Positions 34,130 to 44,971 of a DNA stretch of 64,000 bases are shown in pieces. Source of the DNA: Endothia cerciana. Its lineage: Eukaryota > Ascomycota > Sordariomycetes > Diaporthales > Cryphonectriaceae. Every line of letters starts with the position of its first letter. Within the stretch, counting starts at the first letter, position 1. A program made the translations under genes and the position numbers. Under the pieces are notes generated by a model. It was given only the letters and a program-made list of their open reading frames with translations. It had not been told where the DNA came from and did not search any database. The stretch covers positions 1,178,001 to 1,242,000 of the forward strand of contig JALRMH010000002.1 of the NCBI GenBank assembly GCA_026119935.1, in the 5' to 3' direction.

Positions 34130-34910
34130 GCTGAGCCCTAGAAGCCCGACATGATGACACATGGAGCAGTCCAGGACCAGCCTAGGAACAGAAGGGGTCG
34201 CGCTGTCCTGGGTAGACTGGGGAGGGTAGCTGTCCAGTAGTGTAACGCTCGGCCAAGCCGGCACGAGCTGGTGGACGCCGGTGGTCCACAGGAACTGCCC
34301 TACGGCCAGGCGGAGCTCGGGCTTGCATCTCGACCTGGCCGCCAGACGATGGTAACAGTTCGCTTCCATGTGCTTGCCCCCGCACGATGGGGACGGCATG
34401 CGGTGCGTTCTGGAAGATGGCGATGCCGGGGATGAATGTCTGGTCCCTAGGAGACCGGGGAGTCGAGCCGTCGAGGAACGGTGAACCTGCAGCGCCCATC
34501 GCGGTATACGCCGTGAATATGGCAATGCAGATGTTCACGAAGAGGTACATACATGAGCGTGATAGCGTTGCCACCATCGAGAACATACCTCATAAGCGTC
34601 GTGGGCCGGCAATCCGGTAAGGAAGAGGCGGTTCAACAGGGGATGCACCGGCAACGACGCCATGACCAGCACGAGCCAGAGTTTACCTTCCGACTCGTGG
34701 CCGCCCTTTTCCATGCGTGAAAGGACTGGCATTCGATCTCGCCCTCGGGGTTCCTTTCCTTATCGACCGGCGGCGCCAAGAGCAAGCCACGGACGTGGTC
34801 CGAGGCGAGGACCATGAGGGTGGCTAGAATACCCAGGGGCAGCTGTATACCCCAGATAATCAATCGCCGTAGCTAATCAAAGCTGACGCTGGAGCGTACC
34901 GTGGCGAAGC
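34130..34910 (-). pseudogene. Possible decayed or multi-exon membrane-protein gene
   Basis: On the minus strand, hydrophobic segments occur in order but in different frames. They are QLPLGILATLMVLASDHVRG followed by LLLAPPVDKERNPEGEIECQ (about 34.86-34.74 kb), KLWLVLVMASLPVHPLLNRL (about 34.69-34.63 kb) and SCMYLFVNICIAIFTAYTAM (about 34.56-34.50 kb). Splice-like signals exist (GTAAAC after TSRK; GTATGT after DAYE with a GCTGCAG acceptor), so a spliced gene is conceivable, but no start, stop or family could be settled. It could also be coincidence in GC-rich DNA. Confidence 0.25.
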
Positions 34911-35447
34911 CATAGTTGTCTGTATACTTGAGAGGAAAAGGGGGGGGGGGGGGCAGAGACGCCTTCTTGATTTAGAGCAAACCGAACAACATTGCAAGTT
35001 GCCCCAAGTGCCCGAAAATTCATCTCCGAGTGACTTATTGTTGCTATAATGCTTGTTGAAGGAGGAGGAGTCCGGGCAGGTCCGAGAAGATGCCTGCGGC
35101 GCTCTAGAGGGGAAGGGGTCTTTCTCTTAGCCCATGTGTTATTGAACCCGGATAGCGAGGGTGAGGGCGCACTACTCAATAAAGATCCACTGTTTGCCCG
35201 TTTATATATGCTACCCTATGCTGCCGTGAAAACCCGCTCCCTGTTTGAGCCCCAGCGCCGCGCGGCGACAGATGTTGAATGCACACCTCCTTCCCGTGAA
35301 ACCTTTTCCTTCCCAGCACGATGATGATCCTCTGTTCGGTTCGCACCTGTGAGCCCCCTTTGGCATGTTAAAACGCCAGTTTCCCCTGGGTATATCGTAT
35401 CGTGTTGAATACGGATGAATAATAATGATGGTGATGGTGATGATGAT

Positions 35448-35481
<34 letters not shown>
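35448..35481. repeat. (AAC)n microsatellite
   Basis: About eleven uninterrupted AAC triplets downstream of the glycine decarboxylase stop codon (that gene is on the minus strand). It encodes a spurious poly-Asn or poly-Val run in open frames. Confidence 0.9.
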
Positions 35482-35645
35482 GTCAACCATGTTGGATAAA
35501 GCCCGACCGGCTTGGGCCATCAGGTTCGAAGCCGAATACAAACGCCGGGCCTTCCATGCTTTCTCATCCAGGGCGTAGTCGCGGTCAGAAGCCCCCATGT
35601 GTCCCGTCCTTCTATAAGGTTCCTCCATGGGGCCTATGGCCTGAC

Positions 35646-36332
35646 TCAGGCGCTGTCGCCCGTCGTGTCCTCGACCGGAGGGCACGTGCAGAAGAGGTTC
35701 AGGTCTCCGTAGGCTGTGTACATACACCGTCAGCATTCCTCATGCCGTACAAAATCACGACAACAGAGGGGGTGGGTGGGGGGAAGGGGTCAAAAGTCAA
35801 ACTCACTATCGTCCACCCTGCCGACGCTGGGCCAGAACTTCCTCTCCCGCAGCCAGGGCCGCGGGTACACGGCCCTCTCCCTGCTGTAGGGCCGGTCCCA
35901 CCGGTCCCCGACGATGTCCGCCACGGGGTGCGGCGCGTTCTTGAGCACGTTGCCCTCCCTCGGCATCCGGCCCTCCTCCACCTCGCGGATCTCCTGGCGG
36001 ATGCTCACCAGCGCGTCGACGAACCGGTCCAGCTCCTCGCGGCTCTCGCTCTCCGTCGGCTCGATCATGAGCGTGTTGGCGACGGGCCAGCTCATCGTCG
36101 GCGCGTGGAAGCCGTAGTCCTGGAGCCGCTTGGCGATGTCGATGGCCTCGACGCCCGCCGTCGCCGCGAAGGGCCGCGCGTCCAGGATGAACTCGTGCGC
36201 GCACCGGCCGTGGGCGTTGGTGTACAGGATCGCGTAGTGCGGGCGCAGCCGGGAGAGGAGGTAGTTGGCGTTGAGCAGCGTGAGCTGGGTGGCCTTCTTG
36301 AGGCCCTCGGCGCCCATGAGCATGTTGTAGGC

Positions 36333-36368
<36 letters not shown>

Positions 36369-38888
36369 GGCGCTGGAGACGAGGCCGGCGCGGGCGCCGA
36401 CCTCGGTCGGGGCGAGGTGGGGCGCCAGGTGCGCCTTGACGGCGATGGGCCCCACGCCCGGCCCGCCGCCGCCGTGGGGGATGCAGAAGGTCTTGTGCAG
36501 GTTGAGGTGGCACACGTCGGCGCCGATCTCGCCGGGCGAGCACAGGCCGATCTGGGCGTTCATGTTGGCGCCGTCCATGTAGACCTGGCCGCCGTGCGCG
36601 TGCACGAGCTCGCAGACGCGCTTGATGGCGGGCTCGAAGACGCCGAAGGTGGAGGGGTAGGTGATCATGATGGCGCCGAGCTGGTCCGCGTGGCGGGCGC
36701 ACTTGGCCTCGAGGTCCGCGAGGTCGAGGTTGCCGGTCTTGGTGTCGCACCTGATGGGCACGACGCGCATGCCGGCCATGGCGGCCGAGGCCGGGTTGGT
36801 GCCGTGGGCGGAGACGGGGATGAGGCAGATGTCGCGGTCCCTGTGGCCGTTGGCCTCGTGGAACTTGCGGATGGCGCGGAGGCCGGCGAACTCGCCCTGG
36901 GCGCCCGAGTTGGGCTGCAGCGAGACGGCGTCCATGGCGGTGATGCTCCTGAGCTGGTCCTCCAGGGAGCCGATCATCTTCAGGTACCCCCCGACGGTGT
37001 CCCGGGGGGCGAAGGGGTGGACGTTGGCGAACCCGGGCTTCGTGATGAGGGCCATCTCGGTGGACCCGTTCAGCTTCATGGTGCACGAGCCCAGCGGGAT
37101 CATGGAGTGGACGAGGGACAGGTCCCTGGACTGCAGGTGGTGGATGTACCGCAGCATCTCGGTCTCGGAGTGGTGGGTGTTGAAGTTAGGGTGGGTGAGG
37201 TACCCGGACGTGCGCCGGAAGGGCTCCGCGACGTCCACCGTGCTGTTGGCGCCGAGAAGCCCCTCGACGGCCCCCCGGGCGGCCGCGCCCGGCTCGTTGG
37301 TGATGCACGCGACCAGGGACGTCAGGTCGTCCTGGGTGGTCGCCTCGTCGACGCTGATGCCGACCCTGTCGCCGCCGAGGCGGCGGAGGTGGATCCCGCG
37401 CTGCTTCGCCCGCTCCAGCAGGTCCCCGGCCGCGGGGCCCCGGATCACCACGGTGTCGAAGAGGGGGGTGTCCGTGACGACCTCCCAGCCGGCGGCGGAC
37501 GAGGCGTCCCGGACGACCGCGGCGCCCCTCATGACCTTCTCCGCGATCTGCCTCAGGCCCTCGGGCCCGTGGTAGCAGGCGTACAGGGCGCTCATGTTGG
37601 CGAGCAGGGCCTGGGCGGTGCAGACGTTGCTCGTGGCCTTCTCCCTGCGGATGTGCTGCTCGCGGGTCTGCAGGGCCAGCCTGAGGGCCCTGCCGCCGAG
37701 CCTGTCCTTGGAGACACCGATGAGCCGGCCGGGCATCCTGCGCTTGTGCTTGTCCATGACGGCGAAGAAGGCGGCGTGGGGCCCGCCGAAGCCCATAGGG
37801 ACACCGAGCCTCTGGGCGCTGCCGAAGGCGACGTCCGCGCCCCACTCCCCGGGGGGCGTCAGGACGGTCAGCGCCAGGAGGTCGGTCGCCACGCTGAGCA
37901 GCGCGCCCCTCTTGTGCACGGCGTCGGCCAGCCCCCGGAAGTCCCTTACCCGGCCGTACGTGTCGGGGTACTGGACCATGACGCCGACGAGGTCCTCGCC
38001 CAGCCCCTCCAGCCGGGCCGCGAACTCGTGCGAGAGGACGTCGGCCGTCTCGATGCCGATGCCGAAGCCCTCGGCACGGCTGCGCATCACGGCCAGGGTC
38101 TGCGGGTGGATGGCATCCGAGACGACGTAGGTCTTGCCGGGCCCCCTGGCGCGCGAGGACGGCAGGGCGTTCGTGGACAGGGTCAGGGCCTCGGCGGCGG
38201 CGGTCCCCTCGTCCAGCAGGCTGGCGTTCGCCATGGGGAGGCCGGCGAGGTCAGCCACCATGGTCTGGAAGTTGAGGAGCGACTCCAGGCGGCCCTGGCT
38301 GATCTCGGCCTGGTAGGGGGTGTAGCTGGTGTACCAGGCGGGGCTCTCGAGGACGTTGCGCTTGATGACCTCGGGGACGAGGGTGCCGTAGTAGCCGGCG
38401 CCTATGTAGCTCTTGCCCTGCTGGATCTCATCCCTCTGCAGGGCCTCGACCATGCCCAGGACCTCGGACTCTGGGAGGGCCTCGGTGACGGCGGCCTCGG
38501 CGGGCCTGTTGGCCTCGGAGCGCGCGTTCGGGAAGAGCTGGCGCCCGGACAGGATGTCCGCGGGGATGACCTGGGCCACGAACTCGTCGAGGGACCCGGC
38601 GGGCGGGTCCAGGGCCTGGAGCATCTCGGAGGTCTCAGCGTCATCGGGCCCGATGTGGCGCCGGGGGAAGGTGTCCAGCATGGCATAGGCGGAGGTCGAC
38701 TGTCCCCGGGCGAAGACCCTGCTGCTGCTGCCGCCGACGGCGGCATCTCGCGAGCAGGAGCGGCAGACCCATGGGCGCTGGGCGTTGGCCGCGAGCCGGA
38801 GGCCGAGGGATGGACGTGTGCCCCTCGCCCCGGGGGCCCGACCCAGACGGCCGAGGTGGCGCGAGATGGCGAGGCCATTGGCAGCCAT
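35646..38888 (-). CDS. GCV2: Glycine dehydrogenase (decarboxylating), glycine cleavage system P-protein, mitochondrial
   Basis: Two exons on the minus strand, 38888-35807 and 35713-35646, with a GTGAGT donor and CACAG acceptor; 1049 aa, the usual length of eukaryotic P-proteins. It is a PLP enzyme that decarboxylates glycine and passes the aminomethyl group to lipoylated H protein in the mitochondrial matrix. The PLP lysine is K799 in HKTFCIPHGGGGPG. Other hallmarks are FPRRHIGPDDAE, GAGYYGTLVP, ANASLLDEGTAAAEAL, IPLGSCTMKLN, PNSGAQGEFAGL and MDGANMNAQ. The N terminus (MAANGLAISRHLGRLGRAPG onward) is Arg-rich and acid-free, a matrix targeting sequence. The last exon is only 68 nt and supplies the conserved tail TYGDLNLFCTCPPVED. 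A poly-G tract and a GGA-repeat lie just upstream of the start. A 1168-codon antisense frame is a composition artefact. Confidence 0.96.
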
Positions 38889-39126
38889 CGTTGCACGACG
38901 CCTGGGGGGTGTGAACCCTAATAATGACCGCCGCCGCAGCCCAGAAGCCGAGCTTGGAGGTGAGATGGGGTTTGGGTGAGGCGGTGGGTGGGGGGGGGGG
39001 TGTGGAAGGTGAGGTGTGAAAGTCGCCGATGTGGCCTCGCCACTTGATATATTGGAGGGGAGCTTTGTGTGTAAGGCGCCTGGGTGGTAAAAAGGGCGAA
39101 GGGGGGGGGGGGTACCGGGAAATATA

Positions 39127-39170
39127 AGGAGGAGGAGGAGGAGGAAGAGGAGGAGGAAGAGGAGGAGGAT
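39127..39170. repeat. (GGA)n/(GAA) imperfect microsatellite
   Basis: About fourteen GGA triplets interrupted by AGA, upstream of GCV2. On the minus strand it reads TCC repeats, a pyrimidine-rich stretch in the GCV2 promoter or 5' UTR. Confidence 0.88.
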
Positions 39171-39771
39171 CCCAAAGATATCATACAAGGAAAGACGGCG
39201 AGGGAGAGGATGGTGATAGGATGTACATATGGTATCCTGAGATATCGGGGACTTTTTTTTGTTTTGCCTTCCAAGAGGGTAGTAGGAAAAGTAGTTATTT
39301 TTCTTCCTTCTGTTCCTTGGGCGGGCCGGTGCCGTCTGCTGGCCCGAGACGCTGGCCTGGGATCACCTCACGAGATAGATAAAAGATCCACCGTTCCGAT
39401 TCGTGCCCATAGGTCTTGCCCTCACTTATACATAGTACAAGATTGTCATGCCCATGAACAATGCGAATGAGTCGCGCGGCATTCGGTGGCAGGCCGTTGA
39501 CACGCCGCCGTGTGGATTGCGATGCCGATGGGCGCTCCTCCGACTCCTGGGCTGCCCACCGTGATCGGCCCCAGGCACGGTCCCCAAAGAGGTTTATTAC
39601 ACATGTACTATGTACCATGTAGATAAGTAGCCGTCTGGCAGCCGGCTTGACATAACAACGGAGTGCGCAGGCGATCTCAATTCCCTGCCGCCGGTCGGAA
39701 GGATCTGACAAGCAAGGCCATCGGTTACAACCGGAGCGGGCTCGCAACAGCTGTGCACATGCTATGTATAC

Positions 39772-39794
39772 ATGCACATGCACATGCACATGCA
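39772..39794. repeat. ATGCAC hexamer repeat
   Basis: Between three and four copies of ATGCAC in the GCV2-TOM5 intergenic region. Small repeat without coding role. Confidence 0.8.
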
Positions 39795-40058
39795 ACCTAC
39801 CACCGTGCCGCCGCCGTACCATCACTGTACCTAGTACGTACCGAGTACCCATCCATCCCCTGGAACATCCAGCGCCTTATCGCTATCGCACCCCCGGGGG
39901 GAAATTTTCGACATAGGAGCCTTTTTGCGGGTGGGCCCTATTCATCCTCTCTCACCCGAGCAAGCAAGGCAAGCAAACGATCACCCGCCAATACTCCCCT
40001 CCCCACCTCGCCTCTCAAAACAACAACAACACCACCACCACCACCACCTCCGCCCAAG

Positions 40059-40394
40059 ATGTTCGGAGGAGGATGTATGTTACTACTGCCCCTACCCCAC
40101 AGCCTTCCTCCTCGGAGGGGCACGGCAGCTGACCACCTCTTTTTCGTGACGCGCAGTCCAGATGCCCCAGCTCTCCGCCGAGGAGCTGAGGGCTGCCGAG
40201 GCCGAGGCCTCCTACACCGTCCACCAGGGCGTCGCTGCCGCCGTCGCCCTCTACCTCTGTATGACGCCCCTCGGAACCTCGCGAGCCTGAAGCCGGGAGA
40301 CGTGCCTGTCTGGTCGGGGTAAACGCCTTGCTGACCCGTTCGTTGTTGTCTGATAGCCCCCTTCGTCATCGACGCCGTGTGGAAGATCTTCTAG
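40059..40394 (+). CDS. TOM5: Mitochondrial import receptor subunit Tom5, 51 aa
   Basis: Three very short exons, 40059-40074 (16 nt), 40157-40258 (102 nt) and 40357-40394 (38 nt), with donors GTATGT and GTATGA and acceptors GCGCAG and TGATAG. Joined they encode a 51-residue protein: start MFGGGFQMPQLSAEELRAAE, then a cytosolic acidic/amphipathic part, then one tail-anchor helix (VAAAVALYLSPFVIDAVWKIF region). The MFG.. start, LSxEEL helix, and SPFVI-type C-terminal membrane segment are the layout of fungal Tom5, a small subunit of the outer-membrane TOM complex that assists precursor transfer from receptors to the Tom40 channel. It is easily missed because no single exon forms a long ORF. It is transcribed divergently from GCV2. 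Confidence 0.88.
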
Positions 40395-41653
40395 GTCTCG
40401 AGCGAGTGAGAGACACACACATACAACACCTCGCCCGCGGGATGGTGTCGACAACCCATGACAATCCTCCCCTCTGCGAACTGTACGATAGAGAGCATCG
40501 GCGATAACCAGGGAGCATAGCACGGTGTGGGACGGGTGGCATCATGATTATGGCAGGCTGGCGTGTGGACATTAGACACCGGCGACCTCTACTCCCAGGG
40601 ACCTTTTTTTTTTCTTTCTTTCTTTCTGCGCCCTCGGCGCCATACAGACACTGTACGCATATGTACAGCCAATGAGCGGGGCTTCTGCTGAAAATAAAAG
40701 GGCGATTTGAAGTCCAGATGAGAGCACCCGAGGGCTCTGGGCCGTGCGGGAGTCACAACTTACTCCCCCACCGCGCCCTCCATTGCTGAAAGTGTCTGGC
40801 ACGGCCTTTTATCGTCGGTGTCTCCCCGGGATTAGAGCACCCGTTGGAATCCCTTGAGGGCCGAACCGACCTGGCTATGAGAGAACATGGAATTTTTTTG
40901 GGGGGGGGGGGGTTGTTAAAAAAAAAGAGATCGGCTTGTGGACACTGCCCTCGGCCGGGCGGGTCCGGTATCACAAGCCTTTTTTGTCTTGGGTGGTGGT
41001 GAACAGGAGGGCATGCTGCATGCGATGATGCCAACCTGAGATCATCCGAGCTTGATTCGTCCGAATTCCTGTGGCTGCCCTGCCCAGCCCAATGCTTCCG
41101 GGTCCCGCGACGTCGAAGCTCCCCGACATGTCACCACCGACCTTGAACTGTGCAGCCGTGCCAGACATGAGCTTTAGAAATGCACCTGTTCTGTCTTCCT
41201 CTGCCTCCCCTGCCTCCCCTGCCAATTCCTTTTCTTCCCTTTCTTCCCTTGAAAAAAATAATAAAAATAATAATAAAAATAATAAAAAAAGAGAGAGAGA
41301 GAGAGAAATAGGACGTAGGAGGGCAACTTCCCAGTCCAGGCTGGTAGTGCCCAGCCTTGGCGAGGTTCGTGGATTACTTTGCTTAGCTTGACAGCGGGCC
41401 AAGGCAATCTCGGGGCGGCGGTCCAACACGCGCCGTTTCAAGAGCACTGCCCCCCCCGGAACACACCTCCCAGCGCCCCCTCAAAAACAACCACCTCTTC
41501 CCGCTCCCTGCCCACCCCCGACGACAATTCGACGCGCAACACTCTCTCTTCTTCCTCCCCCCTTGTTCAGATCAGATCGCACCTAGGAGATATTCCCCCC
41601 ATTCCCAGATACCGCCGCCCATCCGAAATCCCTACAGCACGCACAAGCACACG
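40395..41653. other. Intergenic region between TOM5 and the SH3-protein gene
   Basis: No gene supported. It has a G13 run at 40900-40912, and an A/T-rich patch of AAT triplets followed by (GA)n at 41252-41310. The last 200 nt are C-rich and probably the 5' leader of the SH3 gene. Confidence 0.5.
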
Positions 41654-42370
41654 ATGGCCGAGCGCCAGAAGATCATCGAGACCAACCGGTCCATCCGGAC
41701 CATTAAGAATGTACGTCGTCTTTCCTATCTCCACGTGGGGGGGAATTCGAGTCTCATGATCACCCCCCCACCCTTTGGACCCAGCCCAGATAATCGCAAC
41801 CCTTCTGACACACACACCCCTCCCACAGGAACTCGAGTCCCTCCTCGAGAAGGACATCATAACCTACGACGCCTACGAGTCCATCCACGCCCTCCTCCCC
41901 GCCGAGGCCCCCCTCAACGGCTCGACGCCCCAGCCCGCGCCGTCGGTGGCAGCAAAGGTCGCCTCGCCCCCGACCGGCGCCCTCTCCAGCCTCTCCCTGG
42001 ACAACAACAGCGCCGCGCCGCCCAGCTACGCACAGACGACCGGCTCCCGGGCCCCGGCCCTGCCTAGCCGGAACAACGGGGGCCCGGCCCCGCCCCCGGC
42101 CGGCAAGCCCGTCATCGCCCGCGCCAGGGCCCTCTTCCGGTACGCCGCCTCGGACGCGCGCGACGTCACCCTCGAGCGCGGCGACGCCGTCGCCGTCCAC
42201 GAGTACATGAACGCCGACTGGTGGATGGGCCGCAACGAGCGCACCCTGCAGGAGGGCATCTTCCCCCGGACCTACGTCGAGGTCGTCCCGGACCAGGAGG
42301 GCCCGCCGCCGCACCAGGGCGAGAAGGCCGGGTACTACGCGCAGCCTACCTACGCCAGCCCCGCCCCCGC

Positions 42371-42403
<33 letters not shown>

Positions 42404-42617
42404 GTACGGCGGGTACCCCCCGCCCCCCGCCCAGCAGAACCCGTACAACAGCCCCGTCCCGCCCATGGCCGTCGCCGAACAGCCGCAGCAGGCACAGGGG
42501 GGAGGAGGGGGCAAGGCGGGGGAGATGGGCAAGAAGTTCGGCAAGAAGCTGGGCAACGCGGCCATCTTCGGCGCGGGCGCCAGCATCGGGAGCAACATCG
42601 TGAACTCGATCTTCTAG
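41654..42617 (+). CDS. LSB1/LSB3-like SH3-domain protein (actin/endocytosis regulator)
   Basis: Two exons, 41654-41710 and 41829-42617 (donor GTACGT, acceptor CCACAG), 281 aa. Residues 1-40 (MAERQKIIETNRSIRTIKN then ELESLLEKDIITYDAYESI) form the helical N-terminal region typical of the yeast Lsb1/Lsb2 (Pin3) group. A single SH3 domain spans about residues 112-170: ARALFRYAASDARDVTLERG, then a WW pair (ADWWMGR) and GIFPRTYVEVV, which complete the ALYDY-to-PxxY-binding signature. The C terminus has a CAG-encoded poly-Gln tract, Pro-rich repeats (PPPPAQQNPYNSPVPP) and a final Gly/Lys-rich helix. The yeast relatives bind Las17/WASP and are involved in actin patch function and prion modulation. 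The same role is likely here but is inferred from the family. Confidence 0.9.
42371..42402 (+). repeat. CAG trinucleotide repeat encoding poly-Gln
   Basis: Ten in-frame CAG codons in the C-terminal part of the SH3 protein. A length-variable tract is likely between strains. Confidence 0.9.
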
Positions 42618-43078
42618 AGGAGTTGAGGCCGGTCTGGGTTATGTATGCTTGTGCCCGGGTGGCCGCGGGGGGGGGGGGGGGAAGGGACGCAGTGCCCGTG
42701 TCGGCTTCGCGAGGGTGCCGCCCAAGATTGACAGGCGGTGGAGGGGGAGAGGTGTCTTGCACTGCATATGTTCTGCTTCTGTGGGCTCATTAATCGGCGT
42801 TTGGTGGCGTCTGGTGCGGGGGACTTTGAGCCTCCGAACGGTGAGGGGTCTAGACCGTCCCGATCTTTTCTCCCCTGACCGTTTCGGTGAGATATGCATC
42901 ATCTTGATGAGATAGTGTTTTCCTTGGGTCACAGGATAGTCTATAAGTTTCATTCATGGCAATTTTGCCCAACCCCCCCCCCCCCCCAGTTTTCCCAGTG
43001 TATCTGCGGTATATGAAAAATGTTCTAGGGAAACTTTGTAAGAGAGATCTCTCGTCCGCATTACACGGCACAGGCCTG
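42618..43078. other. Convergent intergenic region
   Basis: About 460 nt between the 3' ends of the SH3-protein gene (+) and the PrpD gene (-). It holds G15 at 42667-42681 and C15 at 42973-42987, so the strand-symmetric tracts flank the convergent 3' ends. No gene. Confidence 0.6.
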
Positions 43079-44971
43079 CTACAGGAACTCGCTCTTGTCG
43101 ACCACGTACAGGTCGACGTACTCATCCACCGCCATGCCCTCCAGCCTCTTCCTGTCCGCGCCCAGGTCCACCAGCTGCCTCACCTTGTCCGCGCCGTAGT
43201 GCGGCTCCAGGTGCCGCTTGAACTTGGCCATGATCTCCGGCTTGGCCTCCTCCCGCCGCAGCCTGTGGCCCAGCGGCGCCTCGGCCACGACCTCGTCGAG
43301 CACGGTGCCGTCGTTGAGCTCGACCGTCAGCGCGTTGCTGATGGTGCGCAGCTCCGGGTCGTGGTAGTCCCTGGTGAACTGGGGGTCCTCGACGCACCGG
43401 ATCTTCTGCCGCAGGGACTCGACCAGCTCGGACGTCGCGGCCTCGCTGCCGTCGACGTAGTCGGTCGCCTGCAGCCGGCCGAAGACGAGCATCACGGCGC
43501 ACATGTACTGCACGCAGTGGTCGCGGTCGGCGAAGTTGTCCATGGGCTTGAACTGCTTGTCGATGATGCGCACGCAGGCCTCGTGGGTCCGGTTCGTGAT
43601 GGCCTTGATGTCGGCCGCGGACTTGCCCTGGGCCTTGAGGGTGTTGTAGATCTTCTGGGAGGCCTCGATGGCGGTCTGCGAGTGGAACTCGGCTGCATTA
43701 CCGTCAGAAAAAAGAGAGAGAGAGAAGGGGGGGGGGGGGTTTCAAGGGCGCGGGAAACCTACCCGGGTACGAGACCTTGAAGAGCACGTTCTCCATCACG
43801 TAGCTGCCGTACGGCCTCTGGAACTCGAACTTGTTGCCCTTGAACAGCACGTCGTAGAACCCCCACACGGGCGCGGACAGCACGGTGGGGACGCCCGACT
43901 CGCCCTTGATGACCTTGAGGACCAGGCTGACGGCCCGCTGGCAGGCGTCGCCGGCGGCCCACGACTTACGCGACATGGTGTTGGGCGAGTGGCGGTAGGT
44001 GCGCAGGGACTGGCCGTCCACCCACGCCTGCGTGATGGCGTCGGCGGTCTGCCTCTCGCTCAGGCCCAGCATGCCGGACACGACGGCGGTGCTGGCGACC
44101 TTGACCAGCACGACGTGGTCCAGCCCGACCTTGTTGAACGAGTTCTCCAGGGCCAGGCAGCCCTGGATCTCGTGCGCCTTGATCATGCCCTCCAGCACGT
44201 CCCGGACGGTGAAGATCCTGCCGCCGGCGAGGCCCCCCCCGGCCCTGTTCGTCCGGTTCACCCAGTCGGCGACGGCCAGGATGGCGCCCAGGTTGTCGGA
44301 CGGGTGGCCCCACTCGGCGGCGAGCCAGCAGTCGTTGTAGTCCAGCCAGCGGATCATGGCGCCGATGTTGAAGGCGCCGTTGACGGGGTCCAGCTGGAAG
44401 GGGGTGCCGAAGACCCTGCTGCCGTTGGGCACGACGGTGCCGGGCACGACGGGGCCGAGCAGCTTGGTGCACTCCCTGAAGCGAAGGCCCTCGAGGCCGC
44501 AGCCGATGGTGTCGAGGAAGACGAAGCGGGCCGTGTCGAGCTGTGGTCGCCGCCGCCGCCGCCGTGGTGGGCGGGCGGGCGGTTAGCCTCGGCTGCGGGG
44601 TCATTATTATTCTCGGAGGGGCCGGGACTCACAGCGAGGTCAGAGTCAATTGAGTAGTTGTGGATGTAATTGGCGATATCCTTGATCTCCGGGTCGTAGC
44701 CCACGCCCTCGGAGGGCTTGGGGGTGGCGGCGGCGGCGGCGGACTGCAGCGAGGCCATCGTGTGGAAGCGGGATGTCGTGGTGGTGGTGGTGGTGGTGGT
44801 GGTTGTTGTTCGGGAGGAGGCTCGGCTCCTTCGAGGGGCAGCGCTGAACCCCGAGGGCGCTCGTGACGCTCCACCGCCCAGCAGCGATGATGGCCGCACG
44901 GCCTGGCGGGATGCCGAGTAGGTGCTCTGGAGGCGCAGTGACTTCGACAGGGCGCGGTTGACGGCCGACAT
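43079..44971 (-). CDS. 2-methylcitrate dehydratase (PrpD/MmgE family), mitochondrial
   Basis: Three exons on the minus strand, 44971-44633, 44540-43763 and 43692-43079, with donors GTGAGT and GTAGGT and acceptors CACAG and TGCAG; 576 aa. It dehydrates 2-methylcitrate to 2-methylaconitate in the methylcitrate cycle that removes propionyl-CoA. Hallmarks are DIANYIHNYSIDSDLA, FVFLDTIGCGLEGLRF, the domain-defining MIRWLDYNDCW and GHPSDNLGAILAVADW, RTYRHSPNTMSRKSWAAGDA, YGSYVMENVLFKVSYP and the C-terminal NALTVELNDGT. The N terminus (MSAVNRALSKSLRLQSTYSA, then Arg/Ser-rich) is a mitochondrial presequence with a poly-Thr run encoded by ACC repeats. Exon 2 ends with a G13 run lying only a few bases inside intron 2. 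The gene sits on the same strand and upstream of the thioesterase gene's 3' end. Confidence 0.93.

Larger units (their letters stand above)
32473..35645. other. Gene-poor intergenic region
   Basis: About 3.2 kb without an intact gene. It holds a possible decayed membrane-protein gene on the minus strand (34.13-34.91 kb, separate entry), an A-rich patch at 34011-34042, a G14 run at 34940-34953 and an (AAC)n tract at 35448-35481. The right end is the 3' flank of the glycine decarboxylase gene. Confidence 0.5.
38889..40058. promoter_or_regulatory. Divergent intergenic region between GCV2 and TOM5
   Basis: About 1.2 kb containing both promoters. It carries G11 at 38990-39000, G12 at 39101-39112, a (GGA)n-type tract at 39127-39170 and an ATGCAC hexamer repeat at 39772-39794. 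Just before TOM5, AAC and ACC triplet runs at about 40020-40050 probably lie in the 5' UTR. No specific factor site is claimed. Confidence 0.5.

Noticed and set aside
35415..38921. 1168-codon open frame antisense to GCV2
   Set aside because: Composed of Val/Gly/Ala/Glu/Asp-rich low-complexity sequence that mirrors GC3-rich codons of the true gene; no domain, and the opposite strand has an unmistakable glycine decarboxylase.
43668..44657. 329-codon + frame antisense to PrpD
   Set aside because: Composition artefact; PrpD signatures are clear on the minus strand.
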